A stretch of 64,000 nucleotides of DNA, taken from the NCBI RefSeq assembly GCF_030145815.1, contig NZ_JAIXHL010000008.1, positions 62,001 through 126,000 on the forward strand, given 5' to 3'. Made by a program: the position numbers and the translations under genes. Within the stretch, counting starts at the first letter, position 1. Each line of letters starts with the position of its first letter. The stretch is from Sphingomonas sp. GTDB taxonomy: Bacteria; Pseudomonadota; Alphaproteobacteria; Sphingomonadales; Sphingomonadaceae. The notes beneath the pieces were generated by a model. It was not told where the DNA came from. It did no database searches and saw nothing but the letters and a program-made list of their open reading frames with translations. This document shows, one piece after another, positions 35,532-44,074 of the stretch.

Positions 35532-37557
35532 ACGCCTCGTCACCATCCCCCAGCGGACCGCGCGCTCGGCGCTTGCCGAAGTCATCAGGCGTGCGCGCCA
35601 CGAGTGCGCTGCCTTCGGATCGGATCTGGCCTACGACGAACCGGTCTGGGATGTCACGGCGAGCTGTCCGCGTCCCAGCAACAAGTCCCAGACCGCCGCC
35701 AAGATCTACTATACGACGCATGAGGGCGGCACGTCCAAGAGCATGAAGGGGCGGACCGCGCTCGGCGAACCGTTCGGCGCATTCATCAAGGCCATAGTGC
35801 GCCTGAAGCAGGACGCGCGGCCGCAGACGGCCGATCCGCTCATCGCCATCGTGCACGCCGCGCGTGACCTGGGCGAGGAGCTGCAATCGCGGAACAACGA
35901 TCCCTGCATGCTGCTGTCCGAAGACTTCGACGCCGCCTCAAGGCGCATCATCGAGCGTGCCGGCGGGAGCAAGCCTTACAAGCTAGGGCTCGCGCTGGAG
36001 GAGATCGCCCGCTTCATCGATAAGCACGGCATCACGCCGATGCGGCTCGATTGGAAGAACCCGATCAAGAGGGTCAGCAACGCCCGCGACCGGACGACTG
36101 AAGTCGCGGCAACAGCGCGCGCCGACAAGATCCCCGATGGGGAGGTGTTCGATGCGCTCGCCGAGATCTGGCAGATCATCGACAATCCTAGCGACGCGAT
36201 CCTGATGGGCTGCATCGTGCTCCTTCACTGCGCCCCGTGGCGCATCGTCGAGGTCCTACGGATCGCACACGACTGCGAGGTCGAGGAGCAGAAGGAGGGT
36301 CCCGACGGACCTGTGTTCGACAGCGATGGCGTCCCCGTGATGCGCTACGGCATCCGCTACTGGAAGGAAAAGAGCGGCGACCCCGACATCAAGTGGATCC
36401 CCACGGTCATGGTCGACGTGGCCAAGTCGGCCATCGAGCGGATCCGGCAGGCGACGGCCGGTGCGCACGAGCTCGCCAAGTGGCTGGTTGCCAATCCAGG
36501 TCGCGCGTGGCTGCCTGCCGATATCCGGCCGACCGCGGACGACGCATTCTCGGTCAAGGACGTACAGCTAATCCTCGGCCTCAGCGCGCCGCCGGCGGCA
36601 CTCCTGTGGCTCAACACCAATGGCGTGCCGCTCGCCAATCGTGAATACGAATCCCGACAGTTCGGCACCAAGCTGCGGAAGATGGTAGCGCGGGCTGATC
36701 TCGAAGCAGCGCTGCTGCGCATGATGCCTTCGGTTGCGCCTGGCAGGGCCGAGGCTCCGCTCCACGAGCGCCTTTTCGTCAGCTTCGCCAACCAACACCA
36801 CGCCAAGCGGGCGACCATCCCATGCCTGCTGGAGATCACCAGCGACCAGCAGGTCCGAGACTTCCTCGGCGGCAGGCGCGAGAACGGCAGGACCGTCATC
36901 CAGTCCGGCTTCTCCCGCCTGCTCAACCGCCCGCATCTGAGCGCGCGGAGCCACCAGTTCAGGCACTGGCTCAACACGCTGGCCCAGTCGGGCGGCCTAG
37001 AACAGCAGCTGATCGCACGCTGGTCAGGAAGGGACGACCTCGAGCAGAACGCGGAATACGACCATCTCACGCCCACAGAGCTGGCCGCCGCGGTGCGTGA
37101 GCCGCTGGCCAAGGGCATGGCCATCGGCGTGCTCGCAGACATCCACACCAAGCTGGAACCCGTGGAGCGGGAGGGCTTCCGCGACGTGATCGTCGCCACG
37201 GCGCATGTGACGGAAATCGGCTTCTGCATTCACGACTGGAACACGGCGCCCTGCCCCGAATTCGGCGCGTGCTCGACCTGCGCGTCATTCGTGTTCGTGA
37301 AGGGGGACGAGAAGCATCGCCGTCGAAGCGAGGAGATGCGTGTCGATACGGCATGGATCATCACACGCCTCGAAGCCGAGATGGACGAGGGGACGCGCGG
37401 CGCGTCCAACCACTACCGGACGATGCGCGCCAAGCTCGACAGCCTCGAGCGCATCCTCGAATATCACGACGACGCCAGCATCCCGGACGGCACCCTGATC
37501 CAGCCGAACAGCTCGTCGCCGGTCCACATCCAGGCAGCAAGGGAAGACGCGGCATGA
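35524..37557 (+). CDS. Tyrosine recombinase 3 of the trio, large form (GinC-like)
   Basis: A 677-residue recombinase with a long N-terminal part (about 200 residues) and a catalytic domain with Arg240 (APWRIVEVL), His477-x-x-Arg480 (RSHQFRHWL), Trp500 and Tyr512 (NAEYDHLT). Lys281 or Lys290 may supply the beta-strand lysine. A cysteine cluster (C568, C577, C583, C586) follows the catalytic part as in recombinase 2. ATG at 35524 lies inside the end of the previous gene. The size and plan resemble TnpB of Tn554-type transposons. Confidence 0.82.
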   Translation: MIERLVTIPQRTARSALAEVIRRARHECAAFGSDLAYDEPVWDVTASCPRPSNKSQTAAKIYYTTHEGGTSKSMKGRTALGEPFGAFIKAIVRLKQDARPQTADPLIAIVHAARDLGEELQSRNNDPCMLLSEDFDAASRRIIERAGGSKPYKLGLALEEIARFIDKHGITPMRLDWKNPIKRVSNARDRTTEVAATARADKIPDGEVFDALAEIWQIIDNPSDAILMGCIVLLHCAPWRIVEVLRIAHDCEVEEQKEGPDGPVFDSDGVPVMRYGIRYWKEKSGDPDIKWIPTVMVDVAKSAIERIRQATAGAHELAKWLVANPGRAWLPADIRPTADDAFSVKDVQLILGLSAPPAALLWLNTNGVPLANREYESRQFGTKLRKMVARADLEAALLRMMPSVAPGRAEAPLHERLFVSFANQHHAKRATIPCLLEITSDQQVRDFLGGRRENGRTVIQSGFSRLLNRPHLSARSHQFRHWLNTLAQSGGLEQQLIARWSGRDDLEQNAEYDHLTPTELAAAVREPLAKGMAIGVLADIHTKLEPVEREGFRDVIVATAHVTEIGFCIHDWNTAPCPEFGACSTCASFVFVKGDEKHRRRSEEMRVDTAWIITRLEAEMDEGTRGASNHYRTMRAKLDSLERILEYHDDASIPDGTLIQPNSSSPVHIQAAREDAA

Positions 37558-38021
37558 GCCAGGAGAAGAAGCCGGGACGCAGTCGCATCCCGATCACGCC
37601 CGAGCGGAAGGAAAAGATCATCGCGCTGATCGAGCGTTGGACGGTCGAGTGGGGTCGGCTGACGGGTCCGGCACTCGAAACCAGGGTTGAGAACTGCCTT
37701 GGCTGGAAGCTGAGCCGCATCGGCATGTTCAAGCATCCCGAGATCGAGACCGCGTTCGAGAAGCGTCGCCTCGGACTCGACGAGGGCAAGCCGCCCAAGA
37801 AGCGCCGGCCCGCGCACGAGGAGGTGACCGCGCAGCGCATCAAACGGCTCGAGGATGACAACACCAAGTTGGAGAAGAAGGTCGACAACCTGCTCGAGAT
37901 GATCGCCCGTCACCACTTCAACGCGCAGCGTAGGGGCATGACGATCGCAGAGCTGGAGGCGCCGCTCAACCAGGCGCGCGCGGAGACGCAGTTCCCCGAC
38001 ATCGGCAAGAAGAAGCGGTGA
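37554..38021 (+). CDS. Small accessory protein of the recombinase module (GinD/TnpC-like)
   Basis: A 155-residue basic protein. The N-terminal region ITPERKEKIIALIERWTVEW...MFKHPEIETAFEKRR could hold a helix-turn-helix. A coiled coil follows (RIKRLEDDNTKLEKKVDNLLEMI, about residues 95-120), then a basic tail ending KKKR. GInt islands and Tn554 both carry a small protein in this position that is needed for, or directs, recombination. That function is inferred. The start overlaps the previous stop as ATGA. Confidence 0.65.
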   Translation: MSQEKKPGRSRIPITPERKEKIIALIERWTVEWGRLTGPALETRVENCLGWKLSRIGMFKHPEIETAFEKRRLGLDEGKPPKKRRPAHEEVTAQRIKRLEDDNTKLEKKVDNLLEMIARHHFNAQRRGMTIAELEAPLNQARAETQFPDIGKKKR

Positions 38022-38025
38022 TCCC

Positions 38026-38457
38026 ATGTCCGAGATCAGCAACAAGGAGCGCGGCCAGGCCAACCACCAGGCGCTGATCGATTACTTCGACCGCGTCGGT
38101 GCCGCCATTCCGCGCAAGCCTGACGGCGCCGCCGACATCGCCGCCATCGTGCGCGACGCGCCGCTGAACGACCGGCAGGCGATCTACCAGAACAAGCGCA
38201 ACCGCGACCTGTGCAACGAGCGGTTCGCCCTGCACGACATCCCGGCGATCGCGGCGAAAGGCCCTGCTGAAACGACGTTCCAGCGTCCCGGCGCCGCCGC
38301 TCCCGACGAGGAGAAGAAGGCGCTCAGGCGGCAGAACGACCAGCTTCAGAAGGAACTGCTCGTCGCACGCGCCGAGGCCGTCGAACTGCGACGCCAGATG
38401 CGCCGATACAAGGCGATCGAGATTCACCTGGCGGATACCGGCCGCCTGCCGCGATGA
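38026..38457 (+). CDS. Second small coiled-coil protein of the element operon
   Basis: A 143-residue protein. An N-terminal helical region (NKERGQANHQALIDYFDRVG) and a middle part rich in Asn/Arg lead to a C-terminal coiled coil (KALRRQNDQLQKELLVARAE). The layout parallels the preceding gene, but sequence identity is low. I know no family name. It starts 4 bases after the previous stop, and its own stop overlaps the helicase start as ATGA. Confidence 0.6.
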   Translation: MSEISNKERGQANHQALIDYFDRVGAAIPRKPDGAADIAAIVRDAPLNDRQAIYQNKRNRDLCNERFALHDIPAIAAKGPAETTFQRPGAAAPDEEKKALRRQNDQLQKELLVARAEAVELRRQMRRYKAIEIHLADTGRLPR

Positions 38458-40556
38458 CCGACGTCGCCGTCCGCGCCACCGTCACGCATGTGCTGAGCGC
38501 CGGCTCGCGCATGGCCGTGTTCCGCGCCGACGACGACCAGGACGTCCGCCGCCGCTTCGTCGCGAAGGACCTGCCCCGACCGCCAGCCACCGGCGAGACC
38601 TGGCACATTTGCGGCACGACCGAGGTCCACCCCAGCTACGGTCCGCAGGTCGCGGTCACCGACATGAAGCTGGTCCGCCCCGAGGGCCGTCTGCTCGCGC
38701 GGCTCCTCGCCGGCCAGCGGTTCCCCGGCGTCGGGGAGGCGACGGCCAACAGGCTATGGGACGCTTATGGCGAGCAGCTGGTCGACGTCCTGGACGCGGG
38801 CGACGCCGAAGCCCTGCTGCGCGTCCTGCCCGACGACGCCCGCTCGCGCGCGCAGATCGAGATGATCCTCCTCGAGTGGCCGATGATCGACGCCGAGCCG
38901 CGCATCCTCGCCGGCTTCGATCGCGTCGGCATCCCGCTGCACGTCGCCGCGAAGCTGCTCGCCGTCTACGGGGCCGACGCGCTCGACAGGCTGCACGACG
39001 ACCCATACCGGCTGCTGGCCTTCAGCGGCTGGAAGACCACGGATGCGATCGCGCGCCGCATGGGCGTCGAGGCGAACGACAAGCGCCGTCTGGTCGCTGC
39101 GTGCGAGGCCGCGCTCCACACCCGGCTGAGGGATGGTGACACCCTGATGGCCGGCGACGATCTCAGGAAGGCTGCCGGGGCTCTCCTCGGCGCGCCCGTG
39201 GGCGACGATGTCCTCGACACCGCCTCACGCCTCGGCGCCATCCGCAGGCGACCCACTGGGTGGCAATCATCGGGCGCTGCGCTGATGGAGGACGCGATCG
39301 CGCAGCGGATCGCGGACGAACTCACTTCCTGTTCGCGTAAACCGACCGTCCTGCCACTCGCCGACCGGTCCCCTGACGCCGTGACGCTCAATGCCGGCCA
39401 GGCATCCGCCGTGGCTATGGCGATCGCCGAGAACTTCTCGCTGCTGGTCGGCGGCGCCGGCACCGGCAAGACGACCACGCTGAAGGCCATCTGCCGCGCC
39501 GCGGCGGCCGCCGGCATCCCGGTCGAGATGATGGCGCTGTCGGGTCGCGCCGCCCTGCGCATGCGCGAGGCGACCGGCCAGATGGCCCGCACGATCGCGG
39601 GCTGGCTGAACGGCGTCGCGGCCGGCGACATCGACCTTTCGGACGAGCCGCTCATCGTCATCGACGAGGCCAGCATGGTGGACCTCGGCTCGCTCTACCG
39701 CATCCTGCTGCTGGCGCCCGACGGCTGCCGCTTCCTACTGGTCGGCGACGACGGCCAGCTGCCGCCCGTCGGCTTCGGCCTCACCTTCCACGCGCTGCTC
39801 GGCGTAGAGGCCGTTCCTCGCACCGTTCTCACCGAGGTGATGCGCCAGGCGGCCGAGACCGGCATCCCCGCCGCCGCGCAGTCGTTGCGGCAAGGCGTCC
39901 TCCCCGACCTGCCGGCGTTCGACGCCGCCGACGACCATGGCGTGTCGATCGCCGCCTGCGACGCGCGCGACGTGGTGGCCACGGCCGTCGCCATCCGCCG
40001 CGCGTTGCCGGGCGCACAGATCGTCGGCTCGATCAAAGGCGGCGGCGAACCGGTCGACGGCGGCACGACCGCCATGAACGCGGCCCTGCACGACGCGTGG
40101 GCGACCGCACGCAAGCTCGATCCGTCGACCTGGTTGCGCGGCGAGCCGGTCATCTGGACGGTCAACGACTACGACCTGGACCTGTGGAACGGCAGCCTCG
40201 GCAAGGTGCAGGGTCTGACCGAGGACGGCCTCGCGGTCCGCTTCGACGAGGGCGACCGCACTATCCCGGTCGAGCTGCTCGACCACCTTGAGCCGGCTTG
40301 GGCGATCACGACGCACAAGGCGCAGGGCTCGCAGTTCGAGACCGTCATCGTGCCAGTCACGGCCAGCCGCATCCTAGACCGGACGCTGCTCTACACGGGA
40401 CTGACGCGCGCCACCCGGCGAGTCGTACTTGTCGGCGACCCTGCCGTGATCCGCGACGCGATCCGCCGTCCGCCGCAGGCCACGCGGCGCGCCACGTATC
40501 TCGCGCAGGCCGTGAACGACGCCATCACTGCGTTGAGCGAGGCTGAAGCCGCCTGA
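38454..40556 (+). CDS. RecD2-like ATP-dependent DNA helicase
   Basis: A 700-residue superfamily 1B helicase. An N-terminal OB-like region (1-75) is followed by helix-hairpin-helix segments (LAGQRFPGVGEATANRLWDA). The motor has Walker A GGAGTGKTT (333-341), Walker B VIDEAS (402-407), motif III GDDGQLPP (431-438), and C-terminal AWAITTHKAQGSQFE and YTGLTRATRRV. These match RecD2/TraA-type 5'-3' helicases. There is no relaxase domain. Being the last gene of the recombinase operon with a 4-base overlap, it may unwind DNA during excision, integration or replication of the circular form. A cargo role in DNA repair is the alternative. Confidence 0.85.
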   Translation: MTDVAVRATVTHVLSAGSRMAVFRADDDQDVRRRFVAKDLPRPPATGETWHICGTTEVHPSYGPQVAVTDMKLVRPEGRLLARLLAGQRFPGVGEATANRLWDAYGEQLVDVLDAGDAEALLRVLPDDARSRAQIEMILLEWPMIDAEPRILAGFDRVGIPLHVAAKLLAVYGADALDRLHDDPYRLLAFSGWKTTDAIARRMGVEANDKRRLVAACEAALHTRLRDGDTLMAGDDLRKAAGALLGAPVGDDVLDTASRLGAIRRRPTGWQSSGAALMEDAIAQRIADELTSCSRKPTVLPLADRSPDAVTLNAGQASAVAMAIAENFSLLVGGAGTGKTTTLKAICRAAAAAGIPVEMMALSGRAALRMREATGQMARTIAGWLNGVAAGDIDLSDEPLIVIDEASMVDLGSLYRILLLAPDGCRFLLVGDDGQLPPVGFGLTFHALLGVEAVPRTVLTEVMRQAAETGIPAAAQSLRQGVLPDLPAFDAADDHGVSIAACDARDVVATAVAIRRALPGAQIVGSIKGGGEPVDGGTTAMNAALHDAWATARKLDPSTWLRGEPVIWTVNDYDLDLWNGSLGKVQGLTEDGLAVRFDEGDRTIPVELLDHLEPAWAITTHKAQGSQFETVIVPVTASRILDRTLLYTGLTRATRRVVLVGDPAVIRDAIRRPPQATRRATYLAQAVNDAITALSEAEAA

Positions 40557-40617
40557 GATGATTCCAATCTGAACGGAAAAAGCCGTGTCAGCCCAGCTGT
40601 AGGGTTTCAGCTGTTGA

Positions 40618-40977
40618 TCACTTAGCCTTCCGAAACGTCCATTCTGCCACCCTGAGCAACACAGCCGTGTCGCCGGTGTCATTCCATACTGCCGATCCAA
40701 GCCCCCAATAGAAACGATGTTTCGTGCTGCCGTTATCCATCGGTTCTTCGGTATTCTTACCGTTGCCGGTTCGAAGGATGATGGTGTCACCCGCTTCCAC
40801 CCGCTTGTTGGGGAACCAGAACATATGCCGGAGCTCATTCGAGATCTGGTCAGGCGAGATGTAAGTCGTGTCCGCGAGAACATAATCGCCCACGTCACAG
40901 TCGGCGTCGACGCGCAGCGAGACATACTCCTTGGGCGCGTCGCCGTGCCCATGAACTCCAGTGATTCTGATATCCAT
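40618..40977 (-). CDS. Small protein resembling a lamin-tail (LTD) domain
   Basis: A 119-residue protein. YVSLRVDADCDVGDYVLADT, then FWFPNKRVEAGDTIILRTGN, then FYWGLGSAVWNDTGDTAVLL follow the beta-sandwich pattern of lamin-tail domains: a Phe-Pro turn, Gly-Asp, Tyr-Trp-Gly, and Val-Trp-Asn-x-x-Gly-Asp. This is pattern recognition from memory, not a search result. There is no signal peptide, although related bacterial domains are often secreted. It is the only element gene on the minus strand and is less GC-rich, so it is likely cargo acquired separately. Confidence 0.6.
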   Translation of the reverse strand: MDIRITGVHGHGDAPKEYVSLRVDADCDVGDYVLADTTYISPDQISNELRHMFWFPNKRVEAGDTIILRTGNGKNTEEPMDNGSTKHRFYWGLGSAVWNDTGDTAVLLRVAEWTFRKAK

Positions 40978-41108
40978 TTACATTCCCCGCTCTGGTCAAC
41001 GTAACAGCTATTTGGAACCGATCGGTCGCAACGCAAGGTTGATCCGTTTCGACCCGCTCCGCGCCAGTCGCCCGACCATCACCATCACTATCACCCAGGA
41101 GGACGAAC

Positions 41109-42239
41109 ATGTCCGAAGCGACGACACGCGCCTACGCCGCCGCGGCGGAGGCGCTGAAGCTCAACGTGCTCGCCTACGGCGGGACGTTGCTCGACCTCGA
41201 CGTGTTCAAGGAGCGGCTGACCGAGTCTGCCGAGGACCCATACGGCGTCGACATCGTCGTCGAGATCCGGCCGGGGCTAGAGATCACCTTTCCGCTCGTC
41301 ACGACGTCGATGAAGGAGTGGCGCCGGCGCGGCCCGGGGTCGCCGACCGAGATGCTGGTCCGCGCCCTCGGTCGTCTCGCGATGGTGCGCGTGTGGCGCA
41401 GCCGCGGCACAATAGCGCCGCCAGCCGGGCTGCTGGAGGTCAACGGGCTGGGCAAGGCGCTGATCGAGCGCACCGGTGTCGACCCGCAGGCGTTCTTCGA
41501 CGCCGTCTGGTCGCCGGTCAGGATCGGCGACAAATACACGGACACAGCCGATTGGATGAGCGAGGGCGCCGTAACACCGCTCCTGTCGCGCGCGCCTGCG
41601 GCGACGCGCAAGACACGCCAGCTCCCTGAAGGGCTGCCCTGGCTCAGCGGCTACAGCAACCTCAACACCGTGTTCGTCGAGGCCGTCGCGCTCGACGAGC
41701 GGCTGGCGGTGCTATGGCGCCCGCAGGACGCCTCAGGGTTCGAGGTGCGGCTCGCACCCGGCATGATGCCGGATACGCTGCTCGCGGCCGCCCCTGGCCG
41801 GCCTTTCCGGCAATATGTGTCGCATCCGCTGCTCGACCGTTTGCAGCTCAGGATCGTGTCCGTGCGGCAGCACCAGAAGTCGCTGCGCCTGAAGCTGGAC
41901 GGCGGCTCGACGCTTTGGCGCCGCGTGCGTCTCAAGGGCGGGAACGAAGAGCGGGCCGAGCTGAAGCAGGAGATCCGCATGCTACGCGATGGCCGCCGAC
42001 ACCTCGAAAAGTTGATCGCCGGCCACCTGACCCTGCCGGGCCAACGCGGCGACACCGAGGTGCCGTGGGACGACATCCTCGACGAGGACGAGATCGACGA
42101 GTTCACCGGACAGCCCGGGCCCGAGGTCGACCACGGTTTCGAAGGCATCTCGGGACGGCGATACCATGAAGAGCGGCTGCACAACGACGGGGACCCGCCG
42201 ATCCGCTTCGACGAGAACGACCCGGCCTCCTACGCCTGA
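41109..42239 (+). CDS. Hypothetical cargo protein, 376 residues
   Basis: A soluble protein with no signal or membrane helix. The N-terminal half mixes helices and strands (VDIVVEIRPGLEITFPLVTT). The middle has a basic stretch (SVRQHQKSLRLKLDGG) and a helical segment (ERAELKQEIRMLRDGRRHLEKL), and the tail is strongly acidic (DILDEDEIDEFTG). I do not recognise the family. A good ribosome site AGGAGG precedes ATG 41109 by 7 bases, supporting an independent, well-expressed gene. It is the last gene before the right end. Confidence 0.65.
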   Translation: MSEATTRAYAAAAEALKLNVLAYGGTLLDLDVFKERLTESAEDPYGVDIVVEIRPGLEITFPLVTTSMKEWRRRGPGSPTEMLVRALGRLAMVRVWRSRGTIAPPAGLLEVNGLGKALIERTGVDPQAFFDAVWSPVRIGDKYTDTADWMSEGAVTPLLSRAPAATRKTRQLPEGLPWLSGYSNLNTVFVEAVALDERLAVLWRPQDASGFEVRLAPGMMPDTLLAAAPGRPFRQYVSHPLLDRLQLRIVSVRQHQKSLRLKLDGGSTLWRRVRLKGGNEERAELKQEIRMLRDGRRHLEKLIAGHLTLPGQRGDTEVPWDDILDEDEIDEFTGQPGPEVDHGFEGISGRRYHEERLHNDGDPPIRFDENDPASYA

Positions 42240-42318
42240 TGTGGGGCTCACGATCGCGTGACAGTCGGGGTGTGCTGACCTATGTCAGAACCAAGCTAGC
42301 CGGCGCTAAATCGGCTGA

Positions 42319-42410
42319 TAGTTACAACGGAGCCTGCCGATCATGTCCATCAACGTCGTTGCGAGGAGGGAGAGGGGGGCTGTTCTTACATACAGTTACA
42401 CCTCTCCCCC
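42319..42410. repeat. Right-end recombinase sites and hairpin
   Basis: TAGTTACAAC (42319-42328) followed by GGAGCC is the reverse complement of the left-end GGCTCC...GTTGTAACTA. CAGTTACACC (42393-42402) with CTCCCCCGGA after it mirrors the left tip (TCCGGGGG, GTGTAACT). GGGAGAGG (42368-42375) can pair with CCTCTCCC (42401-42408), forming a hairpin across the outer site. Confidence 0.6.
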
Positions 42411-42417
42411 GGAATAA

Positions 42418-42426
42418 CCGTTCTGA
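42418..42426. repeat. Right attachment repeat (attR core), CCGTTCTGA
   Basis: An exact copy of the last nine bases of ssb, immediately outside the right-end inverted sequences. It marks the junction with the original downstream DNA. Confidence 0.75.
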
Positions 42427-42471
42427 TTTTTGAGCCGGTGCCGTAACCCAACAAACACCGCGCGTCGATGG

Positions 42472-42483
42472 CCCCTTAAGGGG
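42472..42483. terminator. CCCCTTAAGGGG palindrome, probable terminator for tRNA-Leu
   Basis: A perfect 12-base palindrome 27 bases beyond the 3' end of tRNA-Leu. It is followed by TTAATTT on the plus strand and preceded by AT-rich sequence. It probably ends the leftward tRNA transcript, or originally the rightward ssb transcript. Confidence 0.4.
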
Positions 42484-42509
42484 TTAATTTAGCTAGATTT
42501 TTCAAGAAA

Positions 42510-42596
42510 TGGTGCGGTCGAGAAGACTCGAACTTCCACGGCCTTTCGGCCACAACGACCTCAACGTTGCGCGTCTACCAGTTCCGCCACGACCGC
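42510..42596 (-). tRNA. tRNA-Leu (anticodon GAG)
   Basis: An 87-base class II tRNA. The acceptor stem GCGGTCG pairs with CGACCGC, the D-arm region TGGCGGAACTGGTAGACGC is typical of Leu, and the anticodon stem CAACG/CGTTG encloses loop TTGAGGT with anticodon GAG. There is a long variable arm (TGGCCGAAAGGCC), T loop GTTCGAGTC, discriminator A and encoded CCA. It reads CUC and CUU codons. It is next to, but not used by, the mobile element. Confidence 0.95.
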
Positions 42597-42715
42597 ACTG
42601 ATTTCGTCCACCCGATGAACCGGGTGGCTGGTAAGGCAGCGGCCCCTAGCAAAGCCCCGGGGGGCATGCAACCTCCCTTTTGTCCGCGCCACTCTGCGGC
42701 TAAGGCGACCGCCCC

Positions 42716-44074
42716 ATGACGCTGACCATCGAAACCCGCGCGGAGATTCGCCGCATCCTCGCGCTGGCCTGGCCGGTGGTGCTGACCGGCCTCAACTGGA
42801 CCATCCTCCACGTCACCGACGTCATCGTCGTCGGCCTCGTCAGCACACACGAGGTCGCGGCATTGGGCGCCAGCCGGACGCTGACCTTCATCGGCATCGT
42901 CGTCGCCCTGGGCTGGCTCACCGGCGTGCTCGTCTTCTCCTCCCGCGCCGACGGGGCCAAGGACCTGCCCGCGACCGGCGCAGTGCTGCGGCAGGGGCTG
43001 GTCCTCGGCGGCATCCTGGGCCTGATCAGCGGCGCGCTGCTGTTCGTCTTCGCCCTGCCCATGCTGCGCGGCGTCGGCGTCGATCCCGGCATCGCCCCCG
43101 AAGCCGCGCGCGTCGTCCAGACCATGGCAATCGCCTACCCCTTCCAGCTGATCATCGTCGCCGCCAGCTTCTTCCTCGAAGGGGTCAGCCGCCCGCGCCG
43201 GGTGATGGCGGTCAACCTCTCGATCCTGCCGCTCAACGCAATCCTCGCGTGGATCCTCGCCACGGGCCAGTTCGGCCTGCCGCAATTCGGCGCAGTCGGC
43301 GCGGCGAGCGCAACCGTCATCGCCACGATCGTCGGCGCGGTCGCAATGACGGTCGCCGCCCTGACCCTCCCCCGCGCACGGGAGCGCGGCGTGCGCGACT
43401 GGAGCGACCTCGGCACGCCAGCCATGTGGCGCGGTGTCGGCCGGTTGCTGGCGTTCGGCGCAGTGCCAGCGGTCGCGTCGGGGCTGGAGCTGGCGGGCTT
43501 CTCGATCCTGATCGCGCTGTCGACCCAGCTCGGCGAATCGGTCACCCACGCCTTTCAGATCGTGTTCTCGGTCCACAACGTGACCTTCGCCTTCGCGCTT
43601 GGCCTCGGTTCAGCCGCAGGCGTGCGCGCGGGTAACGCGGTGGGGGAAGGGGTTCCGGCACAGGCCGGGCCGCGCACCGGCATCGCCGCGATCCTCGCCG
43701 CGCTGATCCTCGGCCTGCTCGCGCTTCCGCTCACCTTTGCGCCGATGCTGATCGTCTCGGGCTTCCCGGCCTCGCCGGAGGTCGCGGCGCTGGCCGTGCT
43801 GATGCTGACGGTCTGGGCGCCGTTCATCCTGTTCGACGGGCTGCAGGTCGTGTTCGTCTATGCACTACGCTCGCTCGGCGATCAGGTGGTGGCGGGGATC
43901 AACGGTATCATCGCCTTCTTCCTGCTCACCGGCGCGATCGGCCTGTGGACCGTCCAGCATGGCTGGGGCCCGATGGGGCTGGTCTATGCCTCGGGCAGCG
44001 GGATGATCGCCGCCGCCTTGCTCAACGGCGGGCGGCTGTGGTGGATTATTCGCCGCCTTCGCCGGAAAAGCTGA
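42716..44074 (+). CDS. MATE family efflux transporter
   Basis: A 452-residue inner-membrane transporter with about 12 helices in two halves. It begins [22 protein letters not shown], and [20 protein letters not shown] is the usual MATE helix 1-2 region (DinF/NorM superfamily). It exports drugs or metabolites in exchange for Na+ or H+. The substrate is not predictable. The end overlaps the 3' end of the convergent zinc-ribbon gene by 29 bases. Confidence 0.88.
   Translation: MTLTIETRAEIRRILALAWPVVLTGLNWTILHVTDVIVVGLVSTHEVAALGASRTLTFIGIVVALGWLTGVLVFSSRADGAKDLPATGAVLRQGLVLGGILGLISGALLFVFALPMLRGVGVDPGIAPEAARVVQTMAIAYPFQLIIVAASFFLEGVSRPRRVMAVNLSILPLNAILAWILATGQFGLPQFGAVGAASATVIATIVGAVAMTVAALTLPRARERGVRDWSDLGTPAMWRGVGRLLAFGAVPAVASGLELAGFSILIALSTQLGESVTHAFQIVFSVHNVTFAFALGLGSAAGVRAGNAVGEGVPAQAGPRTGIAAILAALILGLLALPLTFAPMLIVSGFPASPEVAALAVLMLTVWAPFILFDGLQVVFVYALRSLGDQVVAGINGIIAFFLLTGAIGLWTVQHGWGPMGLVYASGSGMIAAALLNGGRLWWIIRRLRRKS

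Larger units (their letters stand above)
32508..42426. mobile_element. GInt/RIT-like integrative element with recombinase trio and helicase, inserted at the 3' end of ssb
   Basis: About 9.9 kb bounded by the 9-base direct repeat CCGTTCTGA at 32508-32516 (end of ssb) and 42418-42426. Inside each end are matching inverted sequences: TCCGGGGG plus GTGTAACT near the tips, and GGCTCC then GTTGTAACTA about 110 bases in on the left and 90 bases in on the right. The cargo is eight genes: three tyrosine recombinases, two small coiled-coil proteins, a RecD2-like helicase, a lamin-tail-like protein (opposite strand) and a 376-residue unknown. There are no conjugation, phage or resistance genes. The three-recombinase-plus-small-protein core matches GInt-type islands and is related in plan to RIT elements and Tn554. 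The right flank continues to tRNA-Leu, which is untouched. Confidence 0.8.

Noticed and set aside
38454..40556. A conjugative relaxase/TraA reading of the helicase
   Set aside because: The helicase motifs match RecD2/TraA motors, but the N-terminus has no relaxase domain, and no transfer genes or oriT-like site are visible.
42510..42596. tRNA-Leu as the integration site of the element
   Set aside because: The tRNA is complete, no part of it is duplicated at the left end of the element, and the direct repeat instead matches the end of ssb.
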